NCBI GenBank assembly: GCA_000016765.1
Contig: CP000699.1
Span: 682,001 to 746,000, forward strand
DNA length: 64,000 bases
Direction of reading: 5' to 3'
From: Rhizorhabdus wittichii RW1
GTDB taxonomy: Bacteria > Pseudomonadota > Alphaproteobacteria > Sphingomonadales > Sphingomonadaceae
In this document: piece after piece, positions 45,500 to 53,621 of the stretch
Layout of the letters: each line of letters opens with the position of its first letter
How positions within the stretch are numbered: position 1 is the stretch's first letter
Program-made: the position numbers and the translations under genes
Notes under the pieces: model-generated
What the model was told of the DNA's origin: nothing
The model's input: the letters and a program-made list of their open reading frames with translations, nothing else
The model's database searches: none

Positions 45500-48221
45500 G
45501 CTCACGCGCAGCGCGCAATGCGCGCGACCGTGTATGCGCGTTGAGCTTCGAGAAGAGCGCCTTGCGGTATCCCTTGAGGGTGCTTTCCATCAGGCCGAGC
45601 TGGTTCGCCATCTCCTTGGCCGAATAGCCGTCGGCCAGCATCTCCAACACCTCACGCTCGCGCGGGCTCAGATGGGGGCCGCCATGGCTGATCTTCCTCG
45701 CAACGCCCTTGCACTGACCTTCGAGCAACTGGACGACGAAGGCGGTCTGGCCTGAAGCTACCGCGTCGAGCTTGGGCAGGATCTGGGCCAGCAATGGCGT
45801 GACCAGGGCACGCGGCTCGTCCGCCAGATAGGTCCATCGGCCGGAACGGGTGAGCCGTCGGCCGATATCCCCGCATATCGCCACACAGGGCTCCGCCGCT
45901 CCCGACAGGTGCATCAGGCTAGCCTCGAGCGTCATCAGCGGAATTTGCAGGCGCTCGTTCGCACCGTGCCGATCGAAGGACTTCAGGGTCCCCAGCATCT
46001 GCTTCGCCCTGGCGAGATCGCCGCCGCACAGGGCCAGCCTGATCGCGCCCGCGAACAAGCCCGGCGCAAGGCGAGAGGCGCGCGAGTCGATCTCGGCGCC
46101 CGACAATATCCGGCGCACCGTCGGCTGTTCGGCGATCTTGCGCGCTTCCTCGATCCGTCCGGCCAGGGCAAGCTGGTGCATCTCGCTGGCCGTGGCGACC
46201 AGCTCCAGCCGATCGAAACCGTTACGCCGGGCCGCGCCCTGTTGATCGTGCAGGAAATGCAGCGCCGGCTCGATCCCTTCCTTGCGGCGGAGCAGCGAGG
46301 CGACGGTCGGCGTCGCCGCTTCATAGGCGGGCAGCCAGCCATGCCGCTCGGGCAATGCCGGCGCGCTGTCACGGCTGATCTCCCACGCGCCTTCGATATC
46401 GCCCGTCTCGTAGCGGATCTGGGCGAGCAGGAAGGAGGCATAGGCGGTGACCATCGCCTCCTCGGGGAAGCCCCGGCCCACCGCGTTGCGCCGTTCGACC
46501 GAGCGGGCATGTGCTTCCGCCTCCGCCATATTGCCCAGCGCGCCATTGGCCAGGCTCAAGCACAGATCGAGATAGTCGGATACATAAGGCGCGTCCGCGC
46601 CGGCCGACAGCAACGCCACCGACGCCCGCAAAAGCCCCTCGGCATAGTCCCCGGTATCGAGATAGTGCGAAACCAGGACGCACAACGCCGACCGCAGGGC
46701 TACCGGTCCGATACTGTTCTCATCGAGCGCCGTTTCCATCGCCGCGGTCACCCGGACCGGCATCTCCCTATCCTCGACGAGACACAGCAGCCCCTCCACC
46801 ACCGAGAAGGCAAGCCGCAGGTTCGCGTCGTCGACCCTGGCGAGCGCCGCATCCTCGCCGCGCAGCCGTTCGAAGGCGGCCCGAGCGCGGGCGACGCGCT
46901 CCTCCTGTAGATCGAGATAGATCAGCGCGAGAGCGAGCTGGGGGAAACGCTCGATCCCGGGAATATCGAATTCGCGAAACAGGCGGATCGTCTCGAAGCC
47001 CCAGCGCATCGTCAGCAGATAGCCCGCGCCACGCTCGAACAGCGCCGCCGCCATCTCGGGGGCGCCGGCCCGCAGGACGAAACGGACCGCATCGTCATGC
47101 CGCCCGAAGCGGACGAGGAAATCGCAGACCGCTTCGATCTGGCGAACCGGGATCGCCCGGCTCGGCGCGAAACGCCGTCGGCGGACATGCGCCGCGAGGA
47201 CCGGCATCATCCGGTACCAATTGGCCGAGCTGCCGGCTTCGGCGATCAGGTGGCGGCGGCGCAGCGCATCGATCGACTCCATGCTGTCCGATCGCTCGAG
47301 GATGATGTCCAGAAGATCGGCGGACAGCTCGTCGAACAGGGCGCCGCAGATCATCGCCTGGCGCTCCGGCGATACGAGCGCGCCCAATATCTCCTCCGAG
47401 ACATAGTCCGCGATCATCGCATCGGGGAAGGCATCGTCGCCCGATCCGCCGAAGCTGCGCCGCTGCATCATGCCCAGCCGGGCGAGTTGGACCAGCGCCG
47501 GCCAGCCATGGGTCTCCGTCCAAATCGCGTCGAGATCGCCGGCGGATGGGTCCGCTCCGGCGCAACCCGCAATCTCGCCTCGGGTGAAGCAGAGATTGTC
47601 GAAGTCGAACCTGATGATCCCACCCCGCATCAGCAGCGCGGCGCTGGTCAGCGGCGATGCGGTGCGCGAGCCGACCACCACGGTGATGCCGCCCGGATAT
47701 TCGGCGAGGATCAAGCGGAGGACAGCTTCGGTCTCGGCGCACTCCGCGCGATCCCAATCGTCCAGGAACAGCCAGATATGCCGCCCGCCGCACAGCTGCG
47801 AGAACGCCTCGGGCAGGTCCCTGCCCGGCTCGGCGGGCTCGTCCCGCGCCGACAGCGCCACGGCATGGATCAGCGCCGCGGAGAAAGCCGCGGTCGTCGC
47901 CTCCTGATCGGTGAGGCTAAGCCACGCCCGAAAGCCGCCGCACGATCCGACCCGTGCATAGGCCTGCTCCATCATCGTCGTCTTGCCGGCACCCGGCGGA
48001 GCGCCGATCCAGACGAGGCGGGATGGGACGTCGGCATCGAGCCAGGCCAGCAGGCGATCGCGTTCGACCAGCGGCACGAGCTGCGGCCGCGGGCGCAGGC
48101 GCGACCGCAGGAAGCTGCTGGCGGCAGCCAGATCAGTCACGGCGCCCGGTGATGACAGTGGATGAGCCGCGCATATCTCCGCAAATCCGCCAGTTGATGC
48201 CCGAGAGTAACAGTAGCCCAT
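45468..48221 (-). CDS. MalT-like LuxR-family ATP-dependent activator
   Basis: About 917 residues, the size of MalT-type LAL regulators. Walker A is in WIGAPPGAGKTT (about residues 73-81) and a Walker B-like stretch is IWLFLDDWDRAE. A long TPR-like helical sensor region spans about 400-800. The C-terminal LuxR HTH is clear (LSPREREVLEMLADGYSAKE, then MANQLGLMESTLKGYRKALF). It presumably senses an island metabolite and activates the divergent operons. The start is uncertain: ATG at 48221 or GTG at 48140. Last gene of the minus-strand set behind the receptor, Rieske and SRPBCC genes. Confidence 0.9.
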   Translation of the reverse strand: MGYCYSRASTGGFAEICAAHPLSSPGAVTDLAAASSFLRSRLRPRPQLVPLVERDRLLAWLDADVPSRLVWIGAPPGAGKTTMMEQAYARVGSCGGFRAWLSLTDQEATTAAFSAALIHAVALSARDEPAEPGRDLPEAFSQLCGGRHIWLFLDDWDRAECAETEAVLRLILAEYPGGITVVVGSRTASPLTSAALLMRGGIIRFDFDNLCFTRGEIAGCAGADPSAGDLDAIWTETHGWPALVQLARLGMMQRRSFGGSGDDAFPDAMIADYVSEEILGALVSPERQAMICGALFDELSADLLDIILERSDSMESIDALRRRHLIAEAGSSANWYRMMPVLAAHVRRRRFAPSRAIPVRQIEAVCDFLVRFGRHDDAVRFVLRAGAPEMAAALFERGAGYLLTMRWGFETIRLFREFDIPGIERFPQLALALIYLDLQEERVARARAAFERLRGEDAALARVDDANLRLAFSVVEGLLCLVEDREMPVRVTAAMETALDENSIGPVALRSALCVLVSHYLDTGDYAEGLLRASVALLSAGADAPYVSDYLDLCLSLANGALGNMAEAEAHARSVERRNAVGRGFPEEAMVTAYASFLLAQIRYETGDIEGAWEISRDSAPALPERHGWLPAYEAATPTVASLLRRKEGIEPALHFLHDQQGAARRNGFDRLELVATASEMHQLALAGRIEEARKIAEQPTVRRILSGAEIDSRASRLAPGLFAGAIRLALCGGDLARAKQMLGTLKSFDRHGANERLQIPLMTLEASLMHLSGAAEPCVAICGDIGRRLTRSGRWTYLADEPRALVTPLLAQILPKLDAVASGQTAFVVQLLEGQCKGVARKISHGGPHLSPREREVLEMLADGYSAKEMANQLGLMESTLKGYRKALFSKLNAHTRSRALRAARELNLIETRSSL

Positions 48222-48271
48222 CCCGGTGAGAAGGGCCGCGCCGGCTCCGCTCCCGCCCCGCCGGCCATCGC

Positions 48272-48727
48272 CTAGACCGTCTCGCCACGGTGCAGCCGTT
48301 CCTTCACCGCCGCCAGCAGACGCTTCTCGGCGGTGATGTAGAAATCGGTCCACTGCTCCTCGCCGATGCCGACCGGCACATAGTCGCACCGGAAGCGCAG
48401 GACGCAGCGATCCGGCCCCGCCGCCGTGACGGCGATATCACCGACATAATCGGTCACCGGCAAGGGGCCGACGTCGAGCACCCGATACCGGAAGGCGAAG
48501 TAATCGCCGCCTTCATCGTCGAGGAAATCCAGCCGTTCGCGGACGGGCGGCCCGCTTTCCATCCAGAGCAGCCGGGTCGCGCCGATCCGCATGTCCGGCT
48601 GCTGATATTCGACCCGGGTGAACAGGCCGCCCGGCCCCGCCAACCGCGGAAGATTGCGCCAGCGGAAAAAGGGGATGACCGCCGCGGCCGGCCAGTCGAC
48701 CGCCTCGACATAGAGCGCCGTCGCCAT
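48272..48727 (-). CDS. SRPBCC-superfamily protein
   Basis: 151 residues with the pattern of a START/Bet v1-like (SRPBCC) ligand-binding fold: an early VDWPAAAVIPFFRWRNLP helix-turn, strands through the middle (DYFAFRYRVLDVG, YVGDIAVTAAG), then VLRFRCDYVPVG and the long C-terminal helix YITAEKRLLAAVKERL. It could bind a hydrophobic pathway intermediate or act as a cyclase/dehydratase. It is not the small beta subunit of a ring-hydroxylating dioxygenase, despite its place 4 bases after the Rieske gene. Function inferred only from fold and context. Confidence 0.7.
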   Translation of the reverse strand: MATALYVEAVDWPAAAVIPFFRWRNLPRLAGPGGLFTRVEYQQPDMRIGATRLLWMESGPPVRERLDFLDDEGGDYFAFRYRVLDVGPLPVTDYVGDIAVTAAGPDRCVLRFRCDYVPVGIGEEQWTDFYITAEKRLLAAVKERLHRGETV

Positions 48728-48731
48728 CGGA

Positions 48732-49766
48732 TCAGACGATGAAGCGCGCGGACGGGTGCGCCCGTGGATAAGCGCGCATATGCGTCAGGAACTGGGCCAA
48801 TGCCTTGTCGCTGCGCGTCAGCGTACCGGCACGGAAGCGGATACTCTCGAGCACCGAGCGATCCTGCGCATAGAAGTCCAGCTCCAGCTTCACCGCCGCT
48901 TCATTGGCCGCTACCGCCGCCTCCATGCCGTCCTCCAGCGAGGTCGCAAGGACAAAATAGGGAATGGTGTAGCCGGGACGCGGCATCGCCATCGGCGACA
49001 CCAGACCGAACCAGTTCCCATCCAGGACGAGGCTCTGGTAGAAGAAGGTCGTGCCGTGGATGCCGAGACCAAAATGGGCACCGCGATCCTCCCAATGCTG
49101 GGCCTGCAGTTCAAAGGTCACGTCATTCGGCGTCCAGCGCATCCCCGTGATCACCTCCTCGTCGCTTCGCGTGAAGCTGAGCCCGTGCAGCGTCTTTATG
49201 TGCTGGATGTCGAGCGTGTTGGTGCACACCGTCCAGGGGTCGACCGGGGCATGGTTCGCTTCGGTCGTGGTGATGTAGAGTTCGTCGTCGCGATAGACCC
49301 GGCCGGTGCCGACATGACGGAAGTCGGGCAGCTCCCATAGAGGCTCCACCCCGTTGAACGCCATGATCAGCCCCCAGCGCTCGACCGTGGGGAATTTGAA
49401 CAGGCGGGCCACGCCCGGCGCGGGATCGCCGATCGCCGTCGCCTTGCAAAAGCCGTTCAGATCGTAGCGCCAATGGTGGAATGCGCAGCGCAGCTGGCCC
49501 TCGACCACATCACCGGCTTCCAGACTGGCGCCCATATGCGGGCAATAGGCCGAAAGCACCTGCACCGCACCGCTCTCGTCGCGGGCGACGACCACGCGAC
49601 CGTCGAGGAAGGGCCGGCCCACGATCTGCCCGGGTCCGACGTCCTCCGACCGGCAGACGACGAACCAGCTCTGGCTGAACAGGCCGTCCTCACCCTCCGC
49701 CGGCAAGCGCGTATAGGCGGGTTCGGGCGGCATGGCCGTGGTGGCGGAATAGGATGTCTGGTTCAT
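48732..49766 (-). CDS. Rieske non-haem iron oxygenase, catalytic subunit
   Basis: 344 residues. The Rieske [2Fe-2S] ligands are Cys75 and His77 (YCPHMGAS) and Cys94 and His97 (RCAFHHW). The bridging Asp186 and iron ligands His189 and His194 are in TLDIQHIKTLHGL. So this is a complete aromatic or steroid-type mono/dioxygenase or O/N-demethylase. No ferredoxin, reductase or beta subunit gene is in the island, so electrons must come from host proteins. The start at 49766 shares a base with the stop of the TonB receptor gene (TGATG), so uptake and oxygenation are coupled in expression. Confidence 0.93.
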   Translation of the reverse strand: MNQTSYSATTAMPPEPAYTRLPAEGEDGLFSQSWFVVCRSEDVGPGQIVGRPFLDGRVVVARDESGAVQVLSAYCPHMGASLEAGDVVEGQLRCAFHHWRYDLNGFCKATAIGDPAPGVARLFKFPTVERWGLIMAFNGVEPLWELPDFRHVGTGRVYRDDELYITTTEANHAPVDPWTVCTNTLDIQHIKTLHGLSFTRSDEEVITGMRWTPNDVTFELQAQHWEDRGAHFGLGIHGTTFFYQSLVLDGNWFGLVSPMAMPRPGYTIPYFVLATSLEDGMEAAVAANEAAVKLELDFYAQDRSVLESIRFRAGTLTRSDKALAQFLTHMRAYPRAHPSARFIV

Positions 49767-52051
49767 CAGAGGCGCGCCTTCACGGTCAGGCCGAACTCGC
49801 GCGGGCGGCCATATTGGGCAAAGGTGACGGCGGTGCCGAAACCGACCTCGTTCTCGGCGAACACCTTGTAGCGCTTGTTGGCCAGGTTGAGCCCGTAGAA
49901 CTGGATTTCCCATTTATCGCCCGGCTCGCGATAGCCGATCCGGCCATTGTAGAGCCAATAGCTCTTCTGGTTCTCACCCGGGCTATTCGGCAGGAAGAAC
50001 CAGATGGTGCTGCGATAACTGGCATCGCCGCGCACGGTGAGCGTGCCCTTGCCGCCCAGATCGGCCTCATATTGCGCGCCCAGCGAGCCCGACCATTTCG
50101 GCGAGTTCACCAATTTGGTAAAGGGTGCGATCGACACCGCCGCATTGGGATCGACCTTTTTGATGTTCTGGTGGAGATAGCCAAGATTGGCTTCGAGCCG
50201 GAAACCGGGGAAGAGCAGCGCGGCGCTCTCGATCTCGAACCCCGACAGCGCGACATTGGCGATGTTGCCGACCACGACCGCGAGATTGTCGAGGGTCGAT
50301 CCCTGATAATCCTTATAGTCGTAATAGAAGCCGGCGATGTTGAAGCGCAGGCGACGATCCAGCCATTCGGACTTCAGGCCGGCCTCATAGGCCCAGATCG
50401 TCTCGTTGCCGAAGCTGGTCGGCGGCGCGGGGACGAACGAACGGCCGTTGAAACCACCGCTGCGGAAGCCGCGCGAGAGCGACGCGTACAGCATGACGTC
50501 GTCGTTCGGCTTATATTGCACGCCGACCTTCGGGGAGAGGTTCGACCAGCTGTCCGTCACCTTCGCGGGTGGTCGCACATTGCCGAACACGCCGACCCCG
50601 AACGAGCTGATCAGGTCCTTTTCGTCGCGGCTGTAGCGTAGGCCCGCCGTGAGCGAGAAGCTGTCGGTCAGCCGATAATCGAGCTGGGCGAAGGCGGCAT
50701 AGCTCTTGGTGGTCTGGTTGTTGAAGACGCGCAGCGCCGTGCCGCCGGCAGTTGGCGCGAAATCATAGGCGCCCGGCCCCGTCCGCACGATCGGCACGAA
50801 CAGATCGGCGAACTGCGACTGCCTTGCACGCTCGCGATAATAGAAGAGGCCGGCGACATATTGCAGCCGCTGGTCGAACGCCTTGCCGGCCAATTGCAGC
50901 TCCTGGCTGATCTGCGACTGATCGTCGTCGATCGCCTGTTGAATCAGCGGATAAGGCGTGCTGTCGAAGTCGCGCGACGCCTGAGCCTTCAGGTTGCGAT
51001 AGGCGCTGATCGACTTGAGCGAGAGATCGGGGCCGATCGACCAGTCGACCGTCAGATTGCCGCCATAGATCTCGTAATTGTCCTTGGCCGGATAGGCCGA
51101 ATAAGTGTCGAGCGGATCCTTCGGGATGAAGTTCGTGCCGATCGGGGCAAAGCCCATCGCCTGCAACGACGCGTTATAGGCGACCACACCCGCCGACGCG
51201 GGATTGGCGAGATCGACCAGGATCAGCGATTCCTGGCCCGGCCCGACATCGCGCTTCGAACCATCGACCGCGAAACGGATGTCGACATCGTCGCCGTCGT
51301 AGAAGAGCTGCGCGCGACCGGCGATATTGTCGCGCTCGCCGACCTTCTCGCCGGTGGTGAGCCGGCGGCCATATCCTTCCTGATCGAAGGAAGCGACCGC
51401 GACATTGGCGAACAGCCGGTCCTCGATCAGCGGTGCATTGATGCTGGCGCGGATGTCGAGCCGCTTGCGGCTGCCGAAGGTGACCTCCGCCGAGCCACCG
51501 AATTCACGGGCGGGCTTTTGCGTCACCACCTGGATCGCGCCGCCGGTGGTGTTCCGGCCGAACAGCGTTCCCTGCGGCCCGCGAAGCACCTCGACCCGTT
51601 CGATATTGACCAGATCGAGCGCGGCGCCCGCTGTGCGACCGACATAGACGCCATCGAGATAGAGACCCACGCTGGGCTCCTGCGTAACGATGAAGTCGAA
51701 CTGCCCGACGCCGCGGATGAAATATTGGCCGCTGGAATCGCCACCTGCGGGACTGGCCTGACCCGTGAAGTTGGGGATGGTGCCGGCCAGGTCGCTGACC
51801 GTGGTCGCGCCGCGCTCGGCCATCGCCGCCCCGGACAATGCGGTCACCGCGATCGGCGTCGCCTGCAGCCGCGTTTCGCGGCGCTCGGCGGTCACCACGA
51901 TCTCGGACAACTGCGCATCGTCACCGCTGCTCTGTGCCGCGACCGGCGCCGCCGACAGGCCAGCCGCCATGCCGAGCGTGGCGATGGCGATCGCCCGATA
52001 GCCGGCCTGCGCCCGTCGAGCCGCCCCGTATCCCCCTTGTCCCCGCATCAT
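49766..52051 (-). CDS. TonB-dependent outer-membrane receptor (island)
   Basis: About 761 residues. A signal peptide (AIAIATLGMAAGLSAAPVAAQ) is followed by a TonB-box-like SEIVVTAERR, the plug domain (VSDLAGTIPNFTG, VEVLRGPQGTLFGRNTTGG) and a 22-strand barrel ending in an aromatic/Leu C terminus (EFGLTVKARL). It imports a substrate, most likely the compound attacked by the coupled Rieske oxygenase. The start at 52051 follows GGGGA; a second ATG is at 52048. Head of the minus-strand operon receptor-Rieske-SRPBCC-LuxR. Confidence 0.93.
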   Translation of the reverse strand: MMRGQGGYGAARRAQAGYRAIAIATLGMAAGLSAAPVAAQSSGDDAQLSEIVVTAERRETRLQATPIAVTALSGAAMAERGATTVSDLAGTIPNFTGQASPAGGDSSGQYFIRGVGQFDFIVTQEPSVGLYLDGVYVGRTAGAALDLVNIERVEVLRGPQGTLFGRNTTGGAIQVVTQKPAREFGGSAEVTFGSRKRLDIRASINAPLIEDRLFANVAVASFDQEGYGRRLTTGEKVGERDNIAGRAQLFYDGDDVDIRFAVDGSKRDVGPGQESLILVDLANPASAGVVAYNASLQAMGFAPIGTNFIPKDPLDTYSAYPAKDNYEIYGGNLTVDWSIGPDLSLKSISAYRNLKAQASRDFDSTPYPLIQQAIDDDQSQISQELQLAGKAFDQRLQYVAGLFYYRERARQSQFADLFVPIVRTGPGAYDFAPTAGGTALRVFNNQTTKSYAAFAQLDYRLTDSFSLTAGLRYSRDEKDLISSFGVGVFGNVRPPAKVTDSWSNLSPKVGVQYKPNDDVMLYASLSRGFRSGGFNGRSFVPAPPTSFGNETIWAYEAGLKSEWLDRRLRFNIAGFYYDYKDYQGSTLDNLAVVVGNIANVALSGFEIESAALLFPGFRLEANLGYLHQNIKKVDPNAAVSIAPFTKLVNSPKWSGSLGAQYEADLGGKGTLTVRGDASYRSTIWFFLPNSPGENQKSYWLYNGRIGYREPGDKWEIQFYGLNLANKRYKVFAENEVGFGTAVTFAQYGRPREFGLTVKARL

Positions 52052-52115
52052 GAAGTCCCCTTTTGGATTTTTGATCTCACCACGCTGCCGCATTCCAGGT
52101 CCGCGGAAACTCCAT

Positions 52116-52154
52116 CCAAAGGGGGTGAGTGATCCAGCGCAATACCCCCCTTGG
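52116..52154. promoter_or_regulatory. 11-bp inverted repeat in the receptor/RidA divergent promoter
   Basis: Arms CCAAAGGGGGT (52116-52126) and ACCCCCCTTGG (52144-52154) match as an inverted repeat with one mismatch and a 17-base spacer. They lie midway between the divergent receptor (minus) and RidA-like (plus) starts. The left arm continues as GGGGGTGAGT, close to the MalT box consensus, so it is a candidate site for the MalT-like regulator. Confidence 0.5.
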
Positions 52155-52223
52155 GGAGGGATTGTTGAAAAGGAGCCGAACGCCTTTCTTCACCCCCTGT
52201 CCGATAGACCCGGAGGGAGTGTC

Positions 52224-52628
52224 ATGACCAATCGCCAATCGCTGCATCTTCGGCCCGATCTCGAACGCCATTTCAGCTTTGCCCAGGCGGTTCGGTCGGG
52301 AGACCTGCTGTTCGTCTCGGGCAGCGTGGCGATGGATGCGGCCGGGGCGCCGCTGGGCGGCGATATGGCGAGCCAGGTGCATGCCATCTATGCCAGCCTC
52401 ACCGAGTTCCTCGCCGGCCAGGGCTTCGACGCCGGGCAGGTGGTGAAGGAGACCATCTACACCGTCGACATGGACGCGCTGGTCGCCGCCGCACCGGTCC
52501 GCGCGGCCTTCTATGCCGACCGGGCTCCGCCGGCGGCGACCTGGGTGGAAGTGCGCCGGCTGCTTACCGCAGATTATCTGCTGGAGGTCGAGCTGACGCT
52601 GATGGCCGACGGCGCGTCTCGCGCCTGA
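52224..52628 (+). CDS. RidA/YjgF-family protein lacking the catalytic Arg
   Basis: 134 residues from ATG 52224 with RBS GGAGGGAG. The YjgF fold is clear: YASLTEFLAGQGFDAGQVVK, VKETIYTVDM and the closing EVRRLLTADYLLEVELTLMA in two parts. The Arg of the E. coli RidA motif PARS, needed for imine hydrolysis, is replaced (PAATWVEV). It is therefore probably one of the Rid groups with another pathway-specific role. First of two plus-strand genes, overlapping the SnoaL-like gene (TGATG). Confidence 0.85.
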   Translation: MTNRQSLHLRPDLERHFSFAQAVRSGDLLFVSGSVAMDAAGAPLGGDMASQVHAIYASLTEFLAGQGFDAGQVVKETIYTVDMDALVAAAPVRAAFYADRAPPAATWVEVRRLLTADYLLEVELTLMADGASRA

Positions 52629-53176
52629 TGTCGCGCTTCACCCTCGACAGGCTTCGTCCGCCCGCAGGGGGGGACGAGCGGATCGCCTGGCTGTGCGACC
52701 GTCAGGAGATCACCGACGTGCTGGCGGTATATTGCCGGGCGCAGGACCGGTGCGATCGGGCGCTGCTGGAATCGGTCTTCCACGAGGATGCCGTCGACGA
52801 ACATGGCGGCGTATTCGAGGGGACAATGCGGGACTTCTGCGGCTTCGCCCTGGAGGTCCTCGCCCAATGCGACACGACGATTCATCTGTTGCATCAGCAG
52901 CTGATCGAGATCGGTGGAGATGATGGCTGGAGCGAAAGCTATGTGACGGCGATCCACCGCTATCGCGACCGCGGCGAACTGATCGATTCTACCTGGCATG
53001 CCCGGATATTGGATCATTTCCAGCGCCGTGACGGGCAGTGGAAGATATTCCGGCGCAGGGTCGTCTACGATCTCAACTCCGACCGGTCGGCGCGAGAGTA
53101 CTGGGCCCGTGGGCTGTTACTTCCACCGAAATCTCTAGGTAGGCGACTTGAAGCAGATTCATCGGCCTCGTGGTGA
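52628..53176 (+). CDS. SnoaL-like/NTF2-fold protein
   Basis: 182 residues. The N-terminal helix DRQEITDVLAVYCRAQDRCD and the acidic segment LESVFHEDAVDEHGG are the usual start of SnoaL-like NTF2 domains used as isomerases, dehydratases or hydroxylase partners in ring catabolism. The strand HARILDHFQRRDGQWKIFRRR closes the cone. Translation is coupled to the RidA-like gene (TGATG). Last gene before the right end of the island, 246 bases from attR. Substrate unknown. Confidence 0.8.
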   Translation: MSRFTLDRLRPPAGGDERIAWLCDRQEITDVLAVYCRAQDRCDRALLESVFHEDAVDEHGGVFEGTMRDFCGFALEVLAQCDTTIHLLHQQLIEIGGDDGWSESYVTAIHRYRDRGELIDSTWHARILDHFQRRDGQWKIFRRRVVYDLNSDRSAREYWARGLLLPPKSLGRRLEADSSASW

Positions 53177-53621
53177 AAATCCAGTGCGCCCGACGACTTT
53201 TGAAGGACTTAGCTGGATCTCCCGGTCCGGGGTAAGGACTCGAAAAATTGCTCCCTCCGAGAAGCAAAATTTCAAATTCCTTACGAGCATCGTTTCGGCC
53301 GCAGTACTGTCCGCAGAAGACCGCCTATTGCCAGCTGCTCGGACCACCATTATGGTGCTCTGTGACGGGTATCGTGGGAATTTTGCCAAGATATTCCATT
53401 CGCTTATGGCTGTTCCTTGGTTCTCTCCTGGGCACCACTCATTCCGGAAATCCCCGAGACAATCGCCCGCCTCGGCGGCGTATGGGACGAATAGGTCCCA
53501 CCGTCCGATTCCATCGGCCGCGGCTCGATGTCGGGGGGCCGGTGCCAAGTGGCAGGACGGCGACGATTTCCGGGCCTTTTCAAGCGCAACGGCATAGGCC
53601 ACTATCCGCCAAAATCAGGGG
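53177..53621. other. gene-free stretch containing the island right end
   Basis: 445 bases with no convincing gene: the short frames here lack starts with RBS and have no recognisable composition. It holds attR at 53423-53437. To its left is AT-richer island DNA. To its right, from 53438, is the sequence that should have followed tRNA-Leu before integration, including the promoter of the DUF4139 gene at 53622. Confidence 0.6.
53423..53437 (+). other. attR core of the tRNA-Leu island
   Basis: Exact 15-base copy of the 3' end of tRNA-Leu(CAG) (37615-37629) in the same orientation. Two of the four bases just upstream also match. There is no tRNA structure around it, so it is the duplicated attachment core. 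Confidence 0.85.

Noticed and set aside
48272-48727. Small (beta) subunit of the ring-hydroxylating oxygenase
   Set aside because: Its pattern fits the SRPBCC fold, not the cystatin-like beta subunit, and the Rieske protein looks like an alpha-only type.
37630-53422. Prophage or conjugative element
   Set aside because: Apart from the integrase and excisionase-like genes there are no capsid, terminase, relaxase or type IV secretion genes.
53148-53597. 149-codon frame over the island right end
   Set aside because: Runs through attR, no RBS, and the composition does not look like a protein; treated as non-coding.
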